A stretch of 64,000 nt of DNA from assembly GCF_010015585.1 (NCBI RefSeq), contig NW_022985071.1, positions 832,100 to 896,099 of the forward strand, given 5' to 3'. How positions within the stretch are numbered: position 1 is the stretch's first letter; every line of letters begins with the position of its first letter. This DNA is from Eremomyces bilateralis CBS 781.70 (Eukaryota; Ascomycota; Dothideomycetes; Eremomycetales; Eremomycetaceae). The notes below the pieces were generated by a model that was not told the DNA's origin, made no database searches, and was given only the letters and a program-made list of their open reading frames with translations. Of this stretch, positions 10,304-21,350 are shown piece by piece. A program made the translations under genes and the position numbers.

Positions 10304-13192
10304 CTATATAGTCCGGCTCGTTTCACCCTCTCCATGCTGTAGATTGTTGATGTCCAGTCGCTCGTTGCGGGTGACCCGACCAAATATGGCTGCAAGCTCC
10401 TTTCGTGACTCGAATAGCGGCCACTAGTAGTCAAGTATTAGTCGCCGTCACTGTTAGATATAAGGGGGATACTCACAAAAAGGATGAGAATCAAACTAAT
10501 GAACACAAATGTTGCGGCTGCGACACACTGTAGCACGAAGAGGCCTCTTGGGTAGACGACGGCGGTGCCAGCAAGTGGGGCAGGAATAAGGACGACTGAG
10601 TAATTTGTAAGCCATAGCTAGGATAAATGTGGAATTGATACTCACGGATGACGAGAAGAAAGAGTCCGGTGATGATGCGGAAATGAGTCTGCGATGCCTC
10701 GAGCTTGGCCACTTCTTTGGCATACTGCGCCTCGGTCGCCGTGGTTCGGCCTCCACCTTCCACCGCGTAAAGAGCAGGCTCATATGTCAGATCTTTTGAC
10801 CCAGCGAAGTGACTCTGGCTATGTTGAGGGACCTTTTCGGTTGACCCGGTCGATTCGGTCGACACGGTCGCTGATTCTGGAACGGCCACGCCACGACCGA
10901 TGGCTCGGGTGAGCTCAAAATCGAAAGAAGCGGGTTTTATGAGAGACAGCAGTATAGATATGATAGCGCCACTCCCCAAGGCCGACAGCGAACCCGAGAG
11001 GATGACCTTGCTGTCGGTCAGGGTCGTGATAGATACTATCCCCTTGGTGGTAACCGCGGTGACCAGCCAAGCCACGAAGCCCATGACCAAACCGCCAAGG
11101 ACCCCCAGGACGGCGCCGGCCTTGTTCAGTCGGGTCCAGCACATCAACAAGCCGATTGGGAAAACGGCGCCGGAGGTGCAGACGGCCATGAGGTAGAAGA
11201 GGAAGTTGAGGTCGAGACCGATGTACGCAAATGCAGTGTCGATGCCAGCGAGGAAGATGGCCCAGCAGATAACCACTTGGAGAAATCAGTCATGAACGAA
11301 GGCGGCCGGGGGAGGACTCACCGGCATGGTTGATTCTCATCATCTGGACATTTGTTGCGGACTTGTTCACATACTCACGATAGCTTTGAAGATCAGCAAG
11401 GGTTTTCCGAGTGTGGGGTGATGTGCTTACATGTCGTAAGAGAAAATGGTCGACACCGCAACCAGTTGAGCGGACAGCGCGGAAGTCGTTGCCTTAAAAT
11501 TTTGGTCAGCAAGTGCAACTCAAAGGACATTTCAGACGAACCATGAACGCAATTATGGTATACATGACTGGCCCTGCTTTGCCGAGTATTGTCACGCTTG
11601 CAAACGGCCCAGCGAGTCCTCTATAAGATGAAAAGTCAGAATGATGCGGTGGAATGGACATAAGAGGGCACTTACGCGCCAATCTGTGCGAGAGAAAGTC
11701 CATTGGGGTAGGTCGGGAAGGCGGGATTCGTTACCAGCGCCCTTGCGGCCAAACCCATCGATGATCCGATACCAAAGGCGACTATACCGCGGCGTGAGTA
11801 CGTTGTCATGACCTAGTCTCGAGGGACGTACCTGAGAAGAAGAAACAGCCTGCGAAGATGAAGGCCTTGCTGGTCCCGGCCGGTCGAGCCGCGATGCTTC
11901 GCTGCCAATATGACCTGGTGTCTGCAGTTAGCCTCTTTCCGAGGACTCGAATTGCGGGCCTTACTGGTCACAAAAGGACAATCCGAAAAAAGACGTGGCC
12001 GCCGTGACAGCGTAATCTGTTCCTTTGTCAGTTCAGTCGATGTGGACGGGTGGGCTGGGCCACATACACATGCCGCCTTCACTCCGGAAGGAGAGATAGG
12101 ACTCATGCCCGTTACCTAGTGCTGGGGCTTCCTATTGCGCGTCAGCCGTCGAATACACCCCTCTAGAGCATTCTGGAAAGTATTCACCTTGGAAGCTTGG
12201 AGGAGAAGGTCGTACAGCTTGCCAGGTGACCCAATGACGTCGCCTCGTGTGTAGGTTGCCAAAACGAGAACGAGGAGGCACGAAAAGAGTATGCAGCAGT
12301 GGAGATAGTCCGCTCTGTGAGTCCTGGTCAGTATCCGCTGGCATTCACGGAGAATAGACGACATACACGAAGGTGGCTCGAAGACCACCAGTCAGGACTG
12401 TTTAGGTGTCAGTGATGGTTAGACTGGGGTGGTTCGTTGCGGACCGTAGACAACGACTACCAGCGGAAGCAGCCAGATGGCAGCGTATTCGCTGATACCC
12501 GTCAGACCAGCGATGACTCCAGACCCGCCGATGAGAATCTCGCTGCCCACCACAAAGTTGGCAACGAGGGCGGCGAACATATACGCCAGATGACCAAGAG
12601 TGCCGAAGCGGACTTTCGCCACTTGAAGATATCTGCCAACAAGGATGAGTTTGGAACTTGGTATCTCAGAACTGGCCAGGGGCTTACGTTGAGGCGCCGC
12701 TGGCGTTTACCTTGATCTTTGAGGAGATAAATGCGAAAGCTGCGATCTCTGCCTCGTTGTCAGTCGTCACCTCTTGAGTCCACTTCAACGGCTCCAAACT
12801 ATACCGACGAAGCCTCCCATGCCAAACCACCAGGGCACCGAGATGCCATAGAGGTAGGTGAGCGTCCCCGTTTGTAGAAAGACCGCTGCCCACACCCAAG
12901 CAGACGTGATACCCACTGACATCCTGCTTGTGCGTCAGTTGCGAGCATCTCGGAAGAAGACAAGTTTTGACATACATTCCCGTCTTGACGGACCTGGAAG
13001 CTGAGGAGAACTCCTCCACCTTCCGGGGGTCAAAGCTGGTGTATCGTTTCTGTACCCAAGTGATACCGTTCATGAGTACCGCGAAGAACGCACCGCCGAC
13101 CAAGACTGCATATGGTCAGATATCTCAACTGCGCACCGGGAGAGAGAAAGCTTACTGGTCGCGTATCCGGCGCTTTGAGGTAGCAGTGACAT
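10304..13192 (-). CDS. DUR3-like urea/polyamine permease (sodium:solute symporter family)
   Basis: This is a plasma-membrane SSF transporter. The family includes the fungal urea active transporter DUR3, which in yeast also takes up polyamines. The start at 13192 (MSLLPQSAGYAT) is followed by a 51-nt intron to ILVGGAFFAVLMNGITWVQ, KRYTSFDP and SASRSVKTGM, then MSVGITSAWVWAAVFLQTG and YLYGISVPWWFG, the family's N-terminal signature. Further exons give KVRFGTLGHLAYMFAALV, ISEYAAIWLLPLVVVVYG, and IGSPGKLYDLLLQAS. The longest exon, near 10647-11276, holds ICWAIFLAGIDTAFAYIGLD to NKAGAVLGVLGGL plus a hydrophilic loop. The end is assembled as FISLILILF, a short intron, then WPLFESRKELAAIFGR to a stop at 10304-10306. 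Ten or more introns make exact borders uncertain. It is divergent from the Zn2Cys6 regulator at 14172. Substrate is inferred; paralogues in this family vary. Confidence 0.85.
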
Positions 13193-14171
13193 GGTGTTTG
13201 ATCGTTTTCCACCACAGACTCATTGCAATTTTGATTCTTTGGCTCGTCTCGGAGCCCCATCCTGTAGATACTCAAAAGTTATATAGATCAAGAAGAGCAA
13301 TTGCGCGAGAGATTGTCAGCAAGTTGCAATTCTACACTAAGCTCGGCCATCCGAAACACTAATAGAGTTCGAGACGCAGGGACGAAGAGCCACGCGAGCG
13401 GAGCGAAAAGCTTAAGCACTTCTGCCGGCGATCCGAGCGCCCCTGCGAAAGGAGTCACCGAGTCAGACGCCTTCAATACCATCACCTCAACTTTTGAACT
13501 GGAACTGAACAGTGACCATCGATCCGTTCTACTTCAAGTTTGAACACCGAACTCTATAGGATACCAATCTCATACAGACCATGCCACTTTGGAGGGTGCT
13601 TTTCTCTAGATAATTTTTCTTTATTGTCTTCCTTTTTCCAGGATATGTCTTCGTCTTAGGCTATCGCATTGCTAAGGGTAAGACCACAGGCTGTCAGCTT
13701 CTTGAAATATAAAACAAGTTGCTGTTCTTGCACAATTTTGTGCAAATTTTGTGCTTAAAGTCAGCATTCTTCTTGGGCTACTGTATCCCGTTGTGGTGCC
13801 TCCTGAGGGTCTACTTGTCGACTTTAGATTCCCATCGCTGTAGCATCATAATAACATGATTAAAACTTTTGAGAGCAGCAAGAGCCTTTTGATTGGGGTA
13901 CTCATTGCAGAGCAACTCCTTTTTGAAGTTGTATATGGTACTAAGTTTGAGTAGGATGGCTCGGACCAATATGTGAGTCCTCCTGTTGTGGAGCCTATGC
14001 CCTCTAGCAAAAAGTAGGCCCGCATAGTCAAAATGACGAACCATTCGCCGATACGCACGCCATCATAAGATATGGTACCTGGGCGAGGAGTTGAGCTTCG
14101 GCCTGATATCTCTTGCCATCTTCTATACGTCGTGGATATGCCTTGTTGGGCTGTGTTACCCGTGTCTTACC
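13193..14171. promoter_or_regulatory. Divergent promoter of permease and Zn2Cys6 regulator
   Basis: A 979-bp region shared by two divergent genes. HGATAR-type sites (AGATAA at 13608-13613; a reverse CGATAG near 13663) could bind a GATA nitrogen regulator such as AreA, but six-base matches are expected by chance. An imperfect inverted repeat (GCACAA/TTGTGC) occurs near 13730-13743. Confidence 0.3.
13811..14044 (-). CDS. Small ORF of unknown origin
   Basis: A 77-codon frame (starts MVRHFDYAGLLFARGHRLHN, ends QRWESKVDK) with a protein-like composition. It lies in the shared promoter between the permease and the regulator. It matches no domain I recognise. Position and isolation suggest a leftover of a repeated or mobile sequence rather than a working gene, but no termini or other parts are visible. 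Confidence 0.25.
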   Translation of the reverse strand: MVRHFDYAGLLFARGHRLHNRRTHILVRAILLKLSTIYNFKKELLCNEYPNQKALAALKSFNHVIMMLQRWESKVDK

Positions 14172-17087
14172 ATGTCACAAAACGAGGAGCATGACGAGGT
14201 GGTGGACCTGTCCGAGATCCGGTGGAAGATGCTGGTTGCCTGCGATATCTGCAGGCGACGAAAGGCGCGTTATTGGTTGCTTCTCATATGTATGGTCCTG
14301 GCGCTGAATCTTTATTCCTTTATAGGTGCGGTGCGACGGTGAGAGACCGTGTTTGAGATGCAGCAAAGGTGGAAAGAAATGTAGCTTCTCGACGCGGTAA
14401 GTGGCGACGACACCCGCTGCGTATATATCGACTATGATCTGAATACCAGCGACAGAAGACGAGTCGTGATAAACCCCGAGGACATACGGTGAGCAACGGT
14501 TATCTTTACAGTAGTGACCCCCAGCACTGAGGACCGAGACAGGGCCGTGAAGCGGCCTCGAACAACCCCTTTGTCCCCGGATCACTTGTCCTCGAAGCGG
14601 TCGATCTCAAACGTCTCGTCGCCGAGACCTGTATCCTCGTCTGAGCCTTCAAGGGTTCCAACGGGGAAGGACAGATTAAAGCCAGATGTAAGCAAGTCCT
14701 TCTCCTAATCTCGTTCAGGATCGCTGAAAAACGGAACCAGCGGCGAGAGGCCGCTCCCTCCACGCCAGGCAAAGAGCATCTTCTGCTCATCGACTCGGAT
14801 GACCAGATCGTCTATTCTGGACCATCGACGGGAATGTCCTTGTTCGCTCGCCTCGGCTTGCTTCACACTGTCGAAGTATCTGAGAGCGACAGGACTGTGA
14901 CGTCTTTTGCGTCTCACTCTGTAGGCGCCTTGGGCATAACGGGAGCCACCACCTCTTCCAGCGACTACTTAGATCTTTGCCTGCAACATTGCCCGCAGGA
15001 ACTCATGTTCAAGTTGATAAACTATCATCTGGGCACTCGTCAGTCCCGTCTTATTTCGGTACTTGACTGTCACTGAACAACCTTCTCTTACAGCGATCTT
15101 CTTTCCACTACTTCACGCTCCTTCGTTCTTATCTGTAAGGCCACGAATCCATCTAGGCAACAGAGCTGATCGCTTGTGCAGGAATTTGTCGCCGTAACCC
15201 AACGCCGCCTTCCATGTACTGCTCAATATGGTGCACTCCTGATGAGCATCTTTGCTGTGACGGCGCGTCTGGTCGAAGGTGCCAGAGCCCTCCTTCCAGC
15301 GTCGGAGCGCGACCAAGCTGGCGAGAGGTATTTTGAGCTTGCTCAAGACCTTATCAGAACCAGCAGAAATAAGCTCGACATCCGGCACATTCTCGCTCTT
15401 TACCGTTGGTGTGGTCACTGCGTTTCCCATTTCAACTTGGCTGACTCGATGCGTAGACCTTGCATTGTATGCCGAAGGTTGCACCAGTTCTGCGAGTCAG
15501 TTATTGCTCTAGACCGGTAAAGGTGTATTGTTGACAAAGTTCACAGGCTCCGTCTCTAGCTTCGTTGCAGAAGCAGTTGGTCTGGCCTTTACCACGGGGC
15601 TTCACCGTAGTACGAATGAGTTCAAGATGGACCCGGTGACGCTACAGGTGAGCCCTCCGCCCCCTCGCGAGGCAAGTAAGATGCTAAGCGGCAGGTCCGT
15701 ACCCGCCTATTTTGGGCCTTATATACGCTAGATACCTCCCTAACCTATTCTCAAGGGCGGCCACCACTCATCAGGTTGTCAGAGTGTAAGTCCGCCGATG
15801 TCTCGTGCCGCACCGTGGAGTAGCTGAGTAAAAATAGGCAGCGTCGACCTTCCTGTCATTGTCGACAACGAATACATAAAAAAAACGGAGATTCTTCCCC
15901 AGCCCGAGGGAAATCCGCCACTGGCGATGGCCGCAGCTGTCAAGATGATCGAGATATACATCGCCCTCGAACAGGTGCGTTGTGATCCCATGCTATTGGA
16001 TCTCATACTAAGCTGTGCTGTAGGTGCTGTCTGCAATCAACACCCCATCAAGAACACCTGCCGCGGCCTTTTCTCTGAACGACCCTCCGCTTGACCGCAG
16101 CGACCTCCTAAAACGGGCGCAGAAACGACTGGACGAGGTACGTATTTGGCCACGGGGCGAGGAGAAGACTGAGGTTGAGCATTGTTAATGGACTGGTTTG
16201 CACAGATTGAACGAGATCTCCCGCCATATTTATCGCAAGTCCTTGTGACAGCCGATCCGGCCTCAAGCTTCTTCTACTCTTGCCGCGTCCGGACGGTCCT
16301 CCAATTTGTTCGGACTCTTATTGCCCGTCAAGCCCTCATTGACGAACTAGAGACGAGTCCGATGTCCTCCAAGAAAGAGACTAGCTTCGCCACATCGGAA
16401 GCCTGCGGCCTCTCGGTAGACACCGTGAAGACGTATTCACGCTTACGGCACTTGGGCCTTCTTCGCTTTTGCGGGTTCCACGCGATATCCCACGTCATTG
16501 CCGCTGCGCATACGCTGATCGCGTGTATGTTGAGGAGCTTCGATCTCGCCTTTGAGCATCGACCTGACCTGCTGACCGCCATTGACATCCTGCTCGTCTT
16601 CTCATCTACATTTCCGAACGTCGAGACGGTCGTCCAGCTCCTTTTTCAGTTGTCTCACAGTTTGGATCACAACTATGGTTCGAATAGCAAGAGCGAGGCC
16701 ATTGCCGTCCGAGTCCTCGCTTCGAAAATGGCGCGGCCCGCTTCGAGAGTCGAGCAGCCTCTCTTGAAGCCAGCATTTTCCTGGCAGTCCTGGAATGGTA
16801 ATTCTACTCAATGGGTTGATCCTGAACACCCGTCCAAGCACATTGTCGGGACTGGGACGTCTCACGCCTCCTCTAGCTACACTCAACTATCTGTCTCGGA
16901 CACTGACTTTTCGCCTACTCCTCGGGAGGACACATCGGCCTTCAGCACGACTAATGACGCTTCTGCTTGGCTTTCTCTAATAGCTACGGGGCCAGTCGAA
17001 CCCGAATGGACATATAATGATTCAGATCATGCGGTGTGGGGGGACAGCTTTTCATTTCTAAACGACGGATTGATTAGCAAATGGTAG
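14172..17087 (+). CDS. Zn2Cys6 transcription factor with fungal-specific TF domain
   Basis: The N-terminus MSQNEEHDEVVDLSEI leads into the zinc cluster: CDICRRRK, an intron, then VRCDGERPCLRCSKGGKKC. This gives spacing C-x2-C-x6-C-x5-C-x2-C-x6-C, a canonical binuclear cluster. The intron inside it (14265-14325) has a GC donor as read. A Lys/Arg/Ser linker (AVKRPRTTPLSPDHLSSKR) follows. Fragments of the fungal_trans domain come next: FVAVTQRRL and GALLMSIFAVTARLVEGAR, HRSTNEFKMDP, then RTFWALYTLD and QGRPPLIRLSECKSADV. The last exon (from about 16180) reads LMDWFAQIERDLPPYL to a stop at 17085-17087. About seven introns; those around 14400-14560 are not resolved. An in-frame ATG at 14091 exists but the 14172 start gives a normal-looking N-terminus. 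It is divergent from the permease and tail-to-tail with the monooxygenase, so it may be a local pathway regulator. Confidence 0.82.
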
Positions 17088-17314
17088 GAGCTTCTAATAT
17101 ATCATAACCAATTGCTTCATACTCGTTTTAGCCAATCCACTGTCGTTGTCTAAAAACTCGGAACTTCTTCGTTTCCCATGACCCATGAAAACTCATACTG
17201 CCCTTGCAACCCACTACCATGCTACAGCGCAGAATCTCTGACCGAGATACGTATGAACAGTGGGCAGATGTAATAATGGAATTGAACACTCATCGTGCCT
17301 TACCGAGACGGTTT

Positions 17315-19150
17315 CTAGTCGATAAGCTCCCGAATATGCTGCTTCCAGGCCGGCCACGCTCCCCATCGCTCTTCAGCGTCAACTTCCTCTGGTCCTCCTT
17401 CGCCAATCAGGCTAAGCAACCTCTCAGCATATTCGAATCTGCACGGATGATCAGCTTGAGCACCACCAAAACCACGGCAGACTTACTCTCCCGGATGGCC
17501 GAGAATCAAGGTCGAATGCGAATCTGACTCCTCTTCTAGATGAGGTGTCAGCTCGAGTGGCGTACCCGACCAGTAGGCCGCTATTGCTCGAGCTTGCATC
17601 TCGGAAAACGGCCAGGGGATGGCTTCGGCGTGGAGCAGTAAGAATGCGAGTGTGGGATCCGGTAGGTAGAAGATCTGGTGTGCATCGAGATGATGAACGC
17701 CTTCTTTCGGGTCAGTGCCGGATGCGTACTTCATTGAGGGGACTCACGGTGCCCGCCTTCCAGAGTAGCCTGACCCACCAAGTTCTTTGGTGGTCGGCGA
17801 TGCTCTTGAGGGACATACGGGTCCCTCAGCAAGGGTGCTTTATCGAATGGAGAGTCCGACGGGAGGCAGAACTCAAAGCGGAAAAGGAATCCGGTAGCAA
17901 ATACAATCACCTATGGTTGTCAACTCTGCAGGTAGACTAAGTGCCGCGGGAAAGATCTCACGTCCACGTCATCCAGAATCTCTTCCGAGACAGTGATGAT
18001 CCTACCAGTACCGGAATCGAGAGAGGGTGGCTCGACGGTCCGTATTGGTGCAACATTCTTGATATATTCGGTCCATCCTTTCTCGCGTTCGGTGTCATAC
18101 CGAGGCTTGCTTCTGAGAGAACGGTACACTCGGCGTGGTGCCAGGGGCGACTCTTCGACACAAAGCATGCCGAATTCTCGCACAAGATCCGCACCTGCAT
18201 TGTTAGCGGAGACGACAAGGACGAGAAAGGTTGCTCTCACTCGAGGGTCCGGCGCCCATCACCATCACGGTCTATCCATTTTTCAGCTTGCAGTCGCGGG
18301 AAAGATGCGGAGATGGACTTACCTTTCCAGCAAACGCTTTCGCCTGTCGGTACCATCTTGAGTGCAAAATTTCCCCTTTCCAGGCCCACAGGTTGTCAAT
18401 CCATGGGATGAATGGCCTAGAATCCGATCCGTTCGCGACAACGATATTGTCAAACTCTTCTTCAAAGATCTTTCCCACATCTGGCGACTTGCTGGTCGCA
18501 GATGGCGACCACTCTATGAGCCATCTTTTGCTTGAAGCACGATCAGGGGGTGTATGCCGTACCCGAGTGACCACCCGGTTGAGTTTGATGTGACTGGCGT
18601 AGGTGGCGGCGTGGTTTTGTTGATACCGATAGATAACGTCATACGTTGGAGACTCTGCTGTGCCTTGGGCATAAGGGTGCGAGCGATATGGCATGATATC
18701 CTTGACAAGCCAACAGTGAGCACGAATTTTGCAGAAAGCACTTATTGACACTCACTCGAGGCGTGTTGGCCGTGACGCCAGCATATATAGGGGTTGGAGC
18801 CGGCGCTGGCTTACCAGACCGTTCCAGGTCTGTCAGAGCAACGGCATGGCCAGCCTCGTCGAAAGAGATTCGGCATGGTGGCGGCGTTGGGTCAAAGTTC
18901 CTGTATAAATCTCCGTCAGCGCAAGGGGTCCCAAGCAAATCATTCGAGTGCGACCCGACTCACCAGAGACCACCTACACTGTCGCGTGCCTCGTACGCCA
19001 CGACATCGAAACCTTTACGCTTGAACTGCTCAATGGCTCCCAGACCTCTTCATTTCGACATCAGCTCTTGTTTTGTGAATTTCACCAAAGTTGCACTCAC
19101 GCGGGGCCGCAACCTATGATGAGGACCGAAGGTCGCATTTTGACGGTCAT
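17315..19150 (-). CDS. FMO-type flavin-dependent monooxygenase
   Basis: The N-terminus SVLIIGCGPA plus GLGAIEQFKRKGFDVV is an FAD Rossmann motif (GxGxxG), interrupted by an intron after Ala. It is followed by YEARDSVGGLW and, after another intron, NFDPTPPPCRISFDE. Downstream exons read SPTYDVIYRYQQNHAATYAS, FDNIVVANGSDSRPFIPWI, WAWKGEILHSRWYRQAKAFA (the FxGxxxHS-like element), SANNAGADLVREF (second nucleotide-binding region), then KEGVHHLDAHQIFYLPDPT. The last exon is FEYAERLLSLIGEGGPEEV to ...HIRELID with a stop at 17315-17317. FMOs use NADPH and O2 to oxidise N or S atoms of small molecules. The substrate is unknown here. It is divergent, 378 bp apart, from the sulfurtransferase gene and tail-to-tail with the regulator. 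At least six introns; internal borders are approximate. Confidence 0.82.
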
Positions 19151-19528
19151 CGCTGGTGGTCGTATCCCAAGTCGGGTTGCTCGCAAACATGGCACTGAAG
19201 ATATAGCTGGAAGAGCCTCGAGGCATGCACATTATTATCCGATCCACTGCTCCAGGTAAAATCCCGTCCGTCTACTACCACAAGCTCCACAGTTCAGCTT
19301 GTCGTGATCGTGAGCTCGGCAGAGCCGAAGCACGCAACTGCCCGCCTGCCCTCGGATCACCGAGATGGCAACGAATTCTTGCGACTGGCAAGGCGCTTTG
19401 GCGGCTTGTCCTTTATTGACAATATTGTCATTGGTATTTATGAGATAGCAATTCTCAGAAGCGGCCATTGATGGTTATTTTTCTTTTCTGTGTCTTGAGA
19501 CGTGACAACTAATTATCGAGGCTAGTAA

Positions 19529-20700
19529 ATGACAACGAAGTTCAGCATGCCAGTACCACTCATTATCCCCCCAACGTCCTCTCTTATCGCTGAGCCCGAT
19601 GCCATTGTCCTAGACGCGTCGTGGCTTTATGAGCCCGATCCACCAACACGGAACGCTTATGAAGAGTTTCAATCAGGTCCTCGTTTCCCAAACGCGCGAT
19701 TTTGGGACCTGGACGCGGTGTCTGAGCCTCATCCCGATGGGTACGCCCTGATGCTCCCTTCACCAGAACGATTCGCCGCGTTTGCAGGCAAGTACGGAGT
19801 CACGAAGGATTCGCATGTCATCGTGTACGACGGCGAAGGCCTCTTCGCCGCTCCCCGGACAGCATGGACGTTCAAGGTCGGTTACCTGCGACCAAGAACA
19901 TGAGAGCTCACTGACCTGTTGACTGGATGGAACAGGTTTATGGGCACGAGAAGGTGTCAGTGATTAATGGTGGCCTACCGCGCGCGAAGAAGGAGGGTGT
20001 CAAGCTCGAGACCGGGCCGCCAAAACCCGTCGAAGTACGTCAGCCTGCACCACTTTGAGGCTCGGCTAAAGGATCGATGTGCACAGGAGACCAAATATCC
20101 CGTCCCAACCGTGGACCACAATGCTGTTGTCCGTAAGTGTTGCGTATCATATGTATGGACCGGACTGACCACCATGTAGAGTTCGACGAGGTGTTAAGGC
20201 TCACCCACCGAGCGTCACCCTCAGCCGACAGCACTTTGCTGATAGATGCGAGGCCTGTGTCATCCTACCAGGACGGCCACATACCCACGTCTCTCCTTCT
20301 GGATTTTCCCTCCTCCTTGCTTCAGGACCCAGCCAATTTCACGTATCTCCGAAGCCCCGGAGACCTGAAGGAGTACATAGCCGAACAGCTTGGTCAAGAC
20401 AAGTTGGATCAGATCCTCTCTCGCGAAGTGACAGTCGTCAACAGTGAGTTCGAGCATTTCAAAGAATTGTATCATTGAGCACGAGTGCTGACAAGGGTGA
20501 CTAGCTTGCGGAGGTGGCCTCTCGGCGGCGATAAACTGGTTGTCTCTCATGTCCCTTGGAGTAGATTCTCGACTCTATGACGAAGTGAGCAACTTTTGTC
20601 CAATTTCGTTGCGATATAAACTGATCGATTCCTGTAGGCTTGGGGTGGCTATTCCGCCCGGCAGGGTACTCCTACAGTATCAGGCCCAAGTCCTTTGTAG
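19529..20700 (+). CDS. tum1: Two-domain sulfurtransferase (mercaptopyruvate/thiosulfate type)
   Basis: Six exons (19529-19876, 19936-20034, 20087-20132, 20180-20443, 20505-20584, 20638-20700) sum to 300 codons, giving 299 residues, the usual size for the family. The inactive N-terminal rhodanese domain shows AIVLDASWLYEPD, FPNARFWDLD, SHVIVYDGEGLFAAPRTAW and VSVINGGLPRAKKEG. The C-terminal domain has STLLIDARPVSSYQDGHIPT and the active loop TCGGGLSAAINWLSL, whose Cys accepts the sulfur. CG-type loops favour 3-mercaptopyruvate; the CGGG form here lacks the usual Ser/Thr at the third position. Yeast Tum1 supplies sulfur for tRNA thiolation and Urm1. The end (AWGGYSARQG) fits a slightly shortened tail. 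It converges with the next gene at only 17 bp. Confidence 0.87.
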
Positions 20701-20717
20701 AGCTCACAGCTCCTGCA

Positions 20718-21189
20718 TCAAGCGTCATCCACAGTCTGCGCCTCCCAGATTCCAGTCACAATAGGCTTCCCATCCCTCTCTTCCACCTTTACGATCGTCG
20801 TCGCGCTCTGCTTAAGTTCCTTCCCATCTTCCTTCCCCTTGGTCACGTAAGCCGTCCATTGCCCAACAACACCTGTAGAGCCGGAGTCGTTTCTAGTCAC
20901 AATGTTGAGGTCTTTGATCTTGACAATAGCTGCGGTGAAGGCGGAGCGAAATTGGGTGGTAATAAGTGTGACAAATTCGGAACTAGTCAGGGGAGTGCCG
21001 TTGATCTAGATAGACAGATGACCTGAGCATAGGCGCAGGTGACGCAACGGAAAGGAAGCAACGTACATTAATGTTGGCATCTGCGGCAAGCTCAGTGGCT
21101 AGCACTGACGCTGCAAGGATATCGTCGGCCTGGAAGAGGGTGCGGGTGAAGAAGGAGTCAACAAAGTCGGCGACTGCGGGTCGAGACAT
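20718..21189 (-). CDS. NTF2/SnoaL-like small protein
   Basis: Two exons: MSRPAVADFVDSFFTRTLFQ to ADANIN, an intron of about 60 nt (GTACGT...TCTAG, near 21066-21006), then NGTPLTSSEFVTLITTQF to GIWEAQTVDDA. The protein has about 135 residues. Length, the N-terminal helices and the ending (TTIVKVEERDGKPIVTGIWE) suit the NTF2-like alpha/beta cone fold, as in many fungal SnoaL-type proteins. No catalytic residues can be assigned. It converges on the sulfurtransferase with almost no gap, so the two 3' UTRs probably overlap. Confidence 0.7.
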
Positions 21190-21350
21190 CTCTCAAGGTA
21201 GTGGACGGTGGCTATCGCTGTTGCAAGCAATGACAAAGATTGATGTTGTTTAACCCGTAACGTGTGTACGTAGGGCGATAAAGCCATTTAAGCCGATTGC
21301 TATTCTTGCGTGATTCTGTGAAATTAGCCCGATGCAATGGTGGCTACTGG

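Noticed and set aside
10304-21189. Classical secondary-metabolite gene cluster
   Set aside because: A regulator, a transporter and an oxygenase are present, but no PKS, NRPS, terpene synthase or DMATS backbone is seen.
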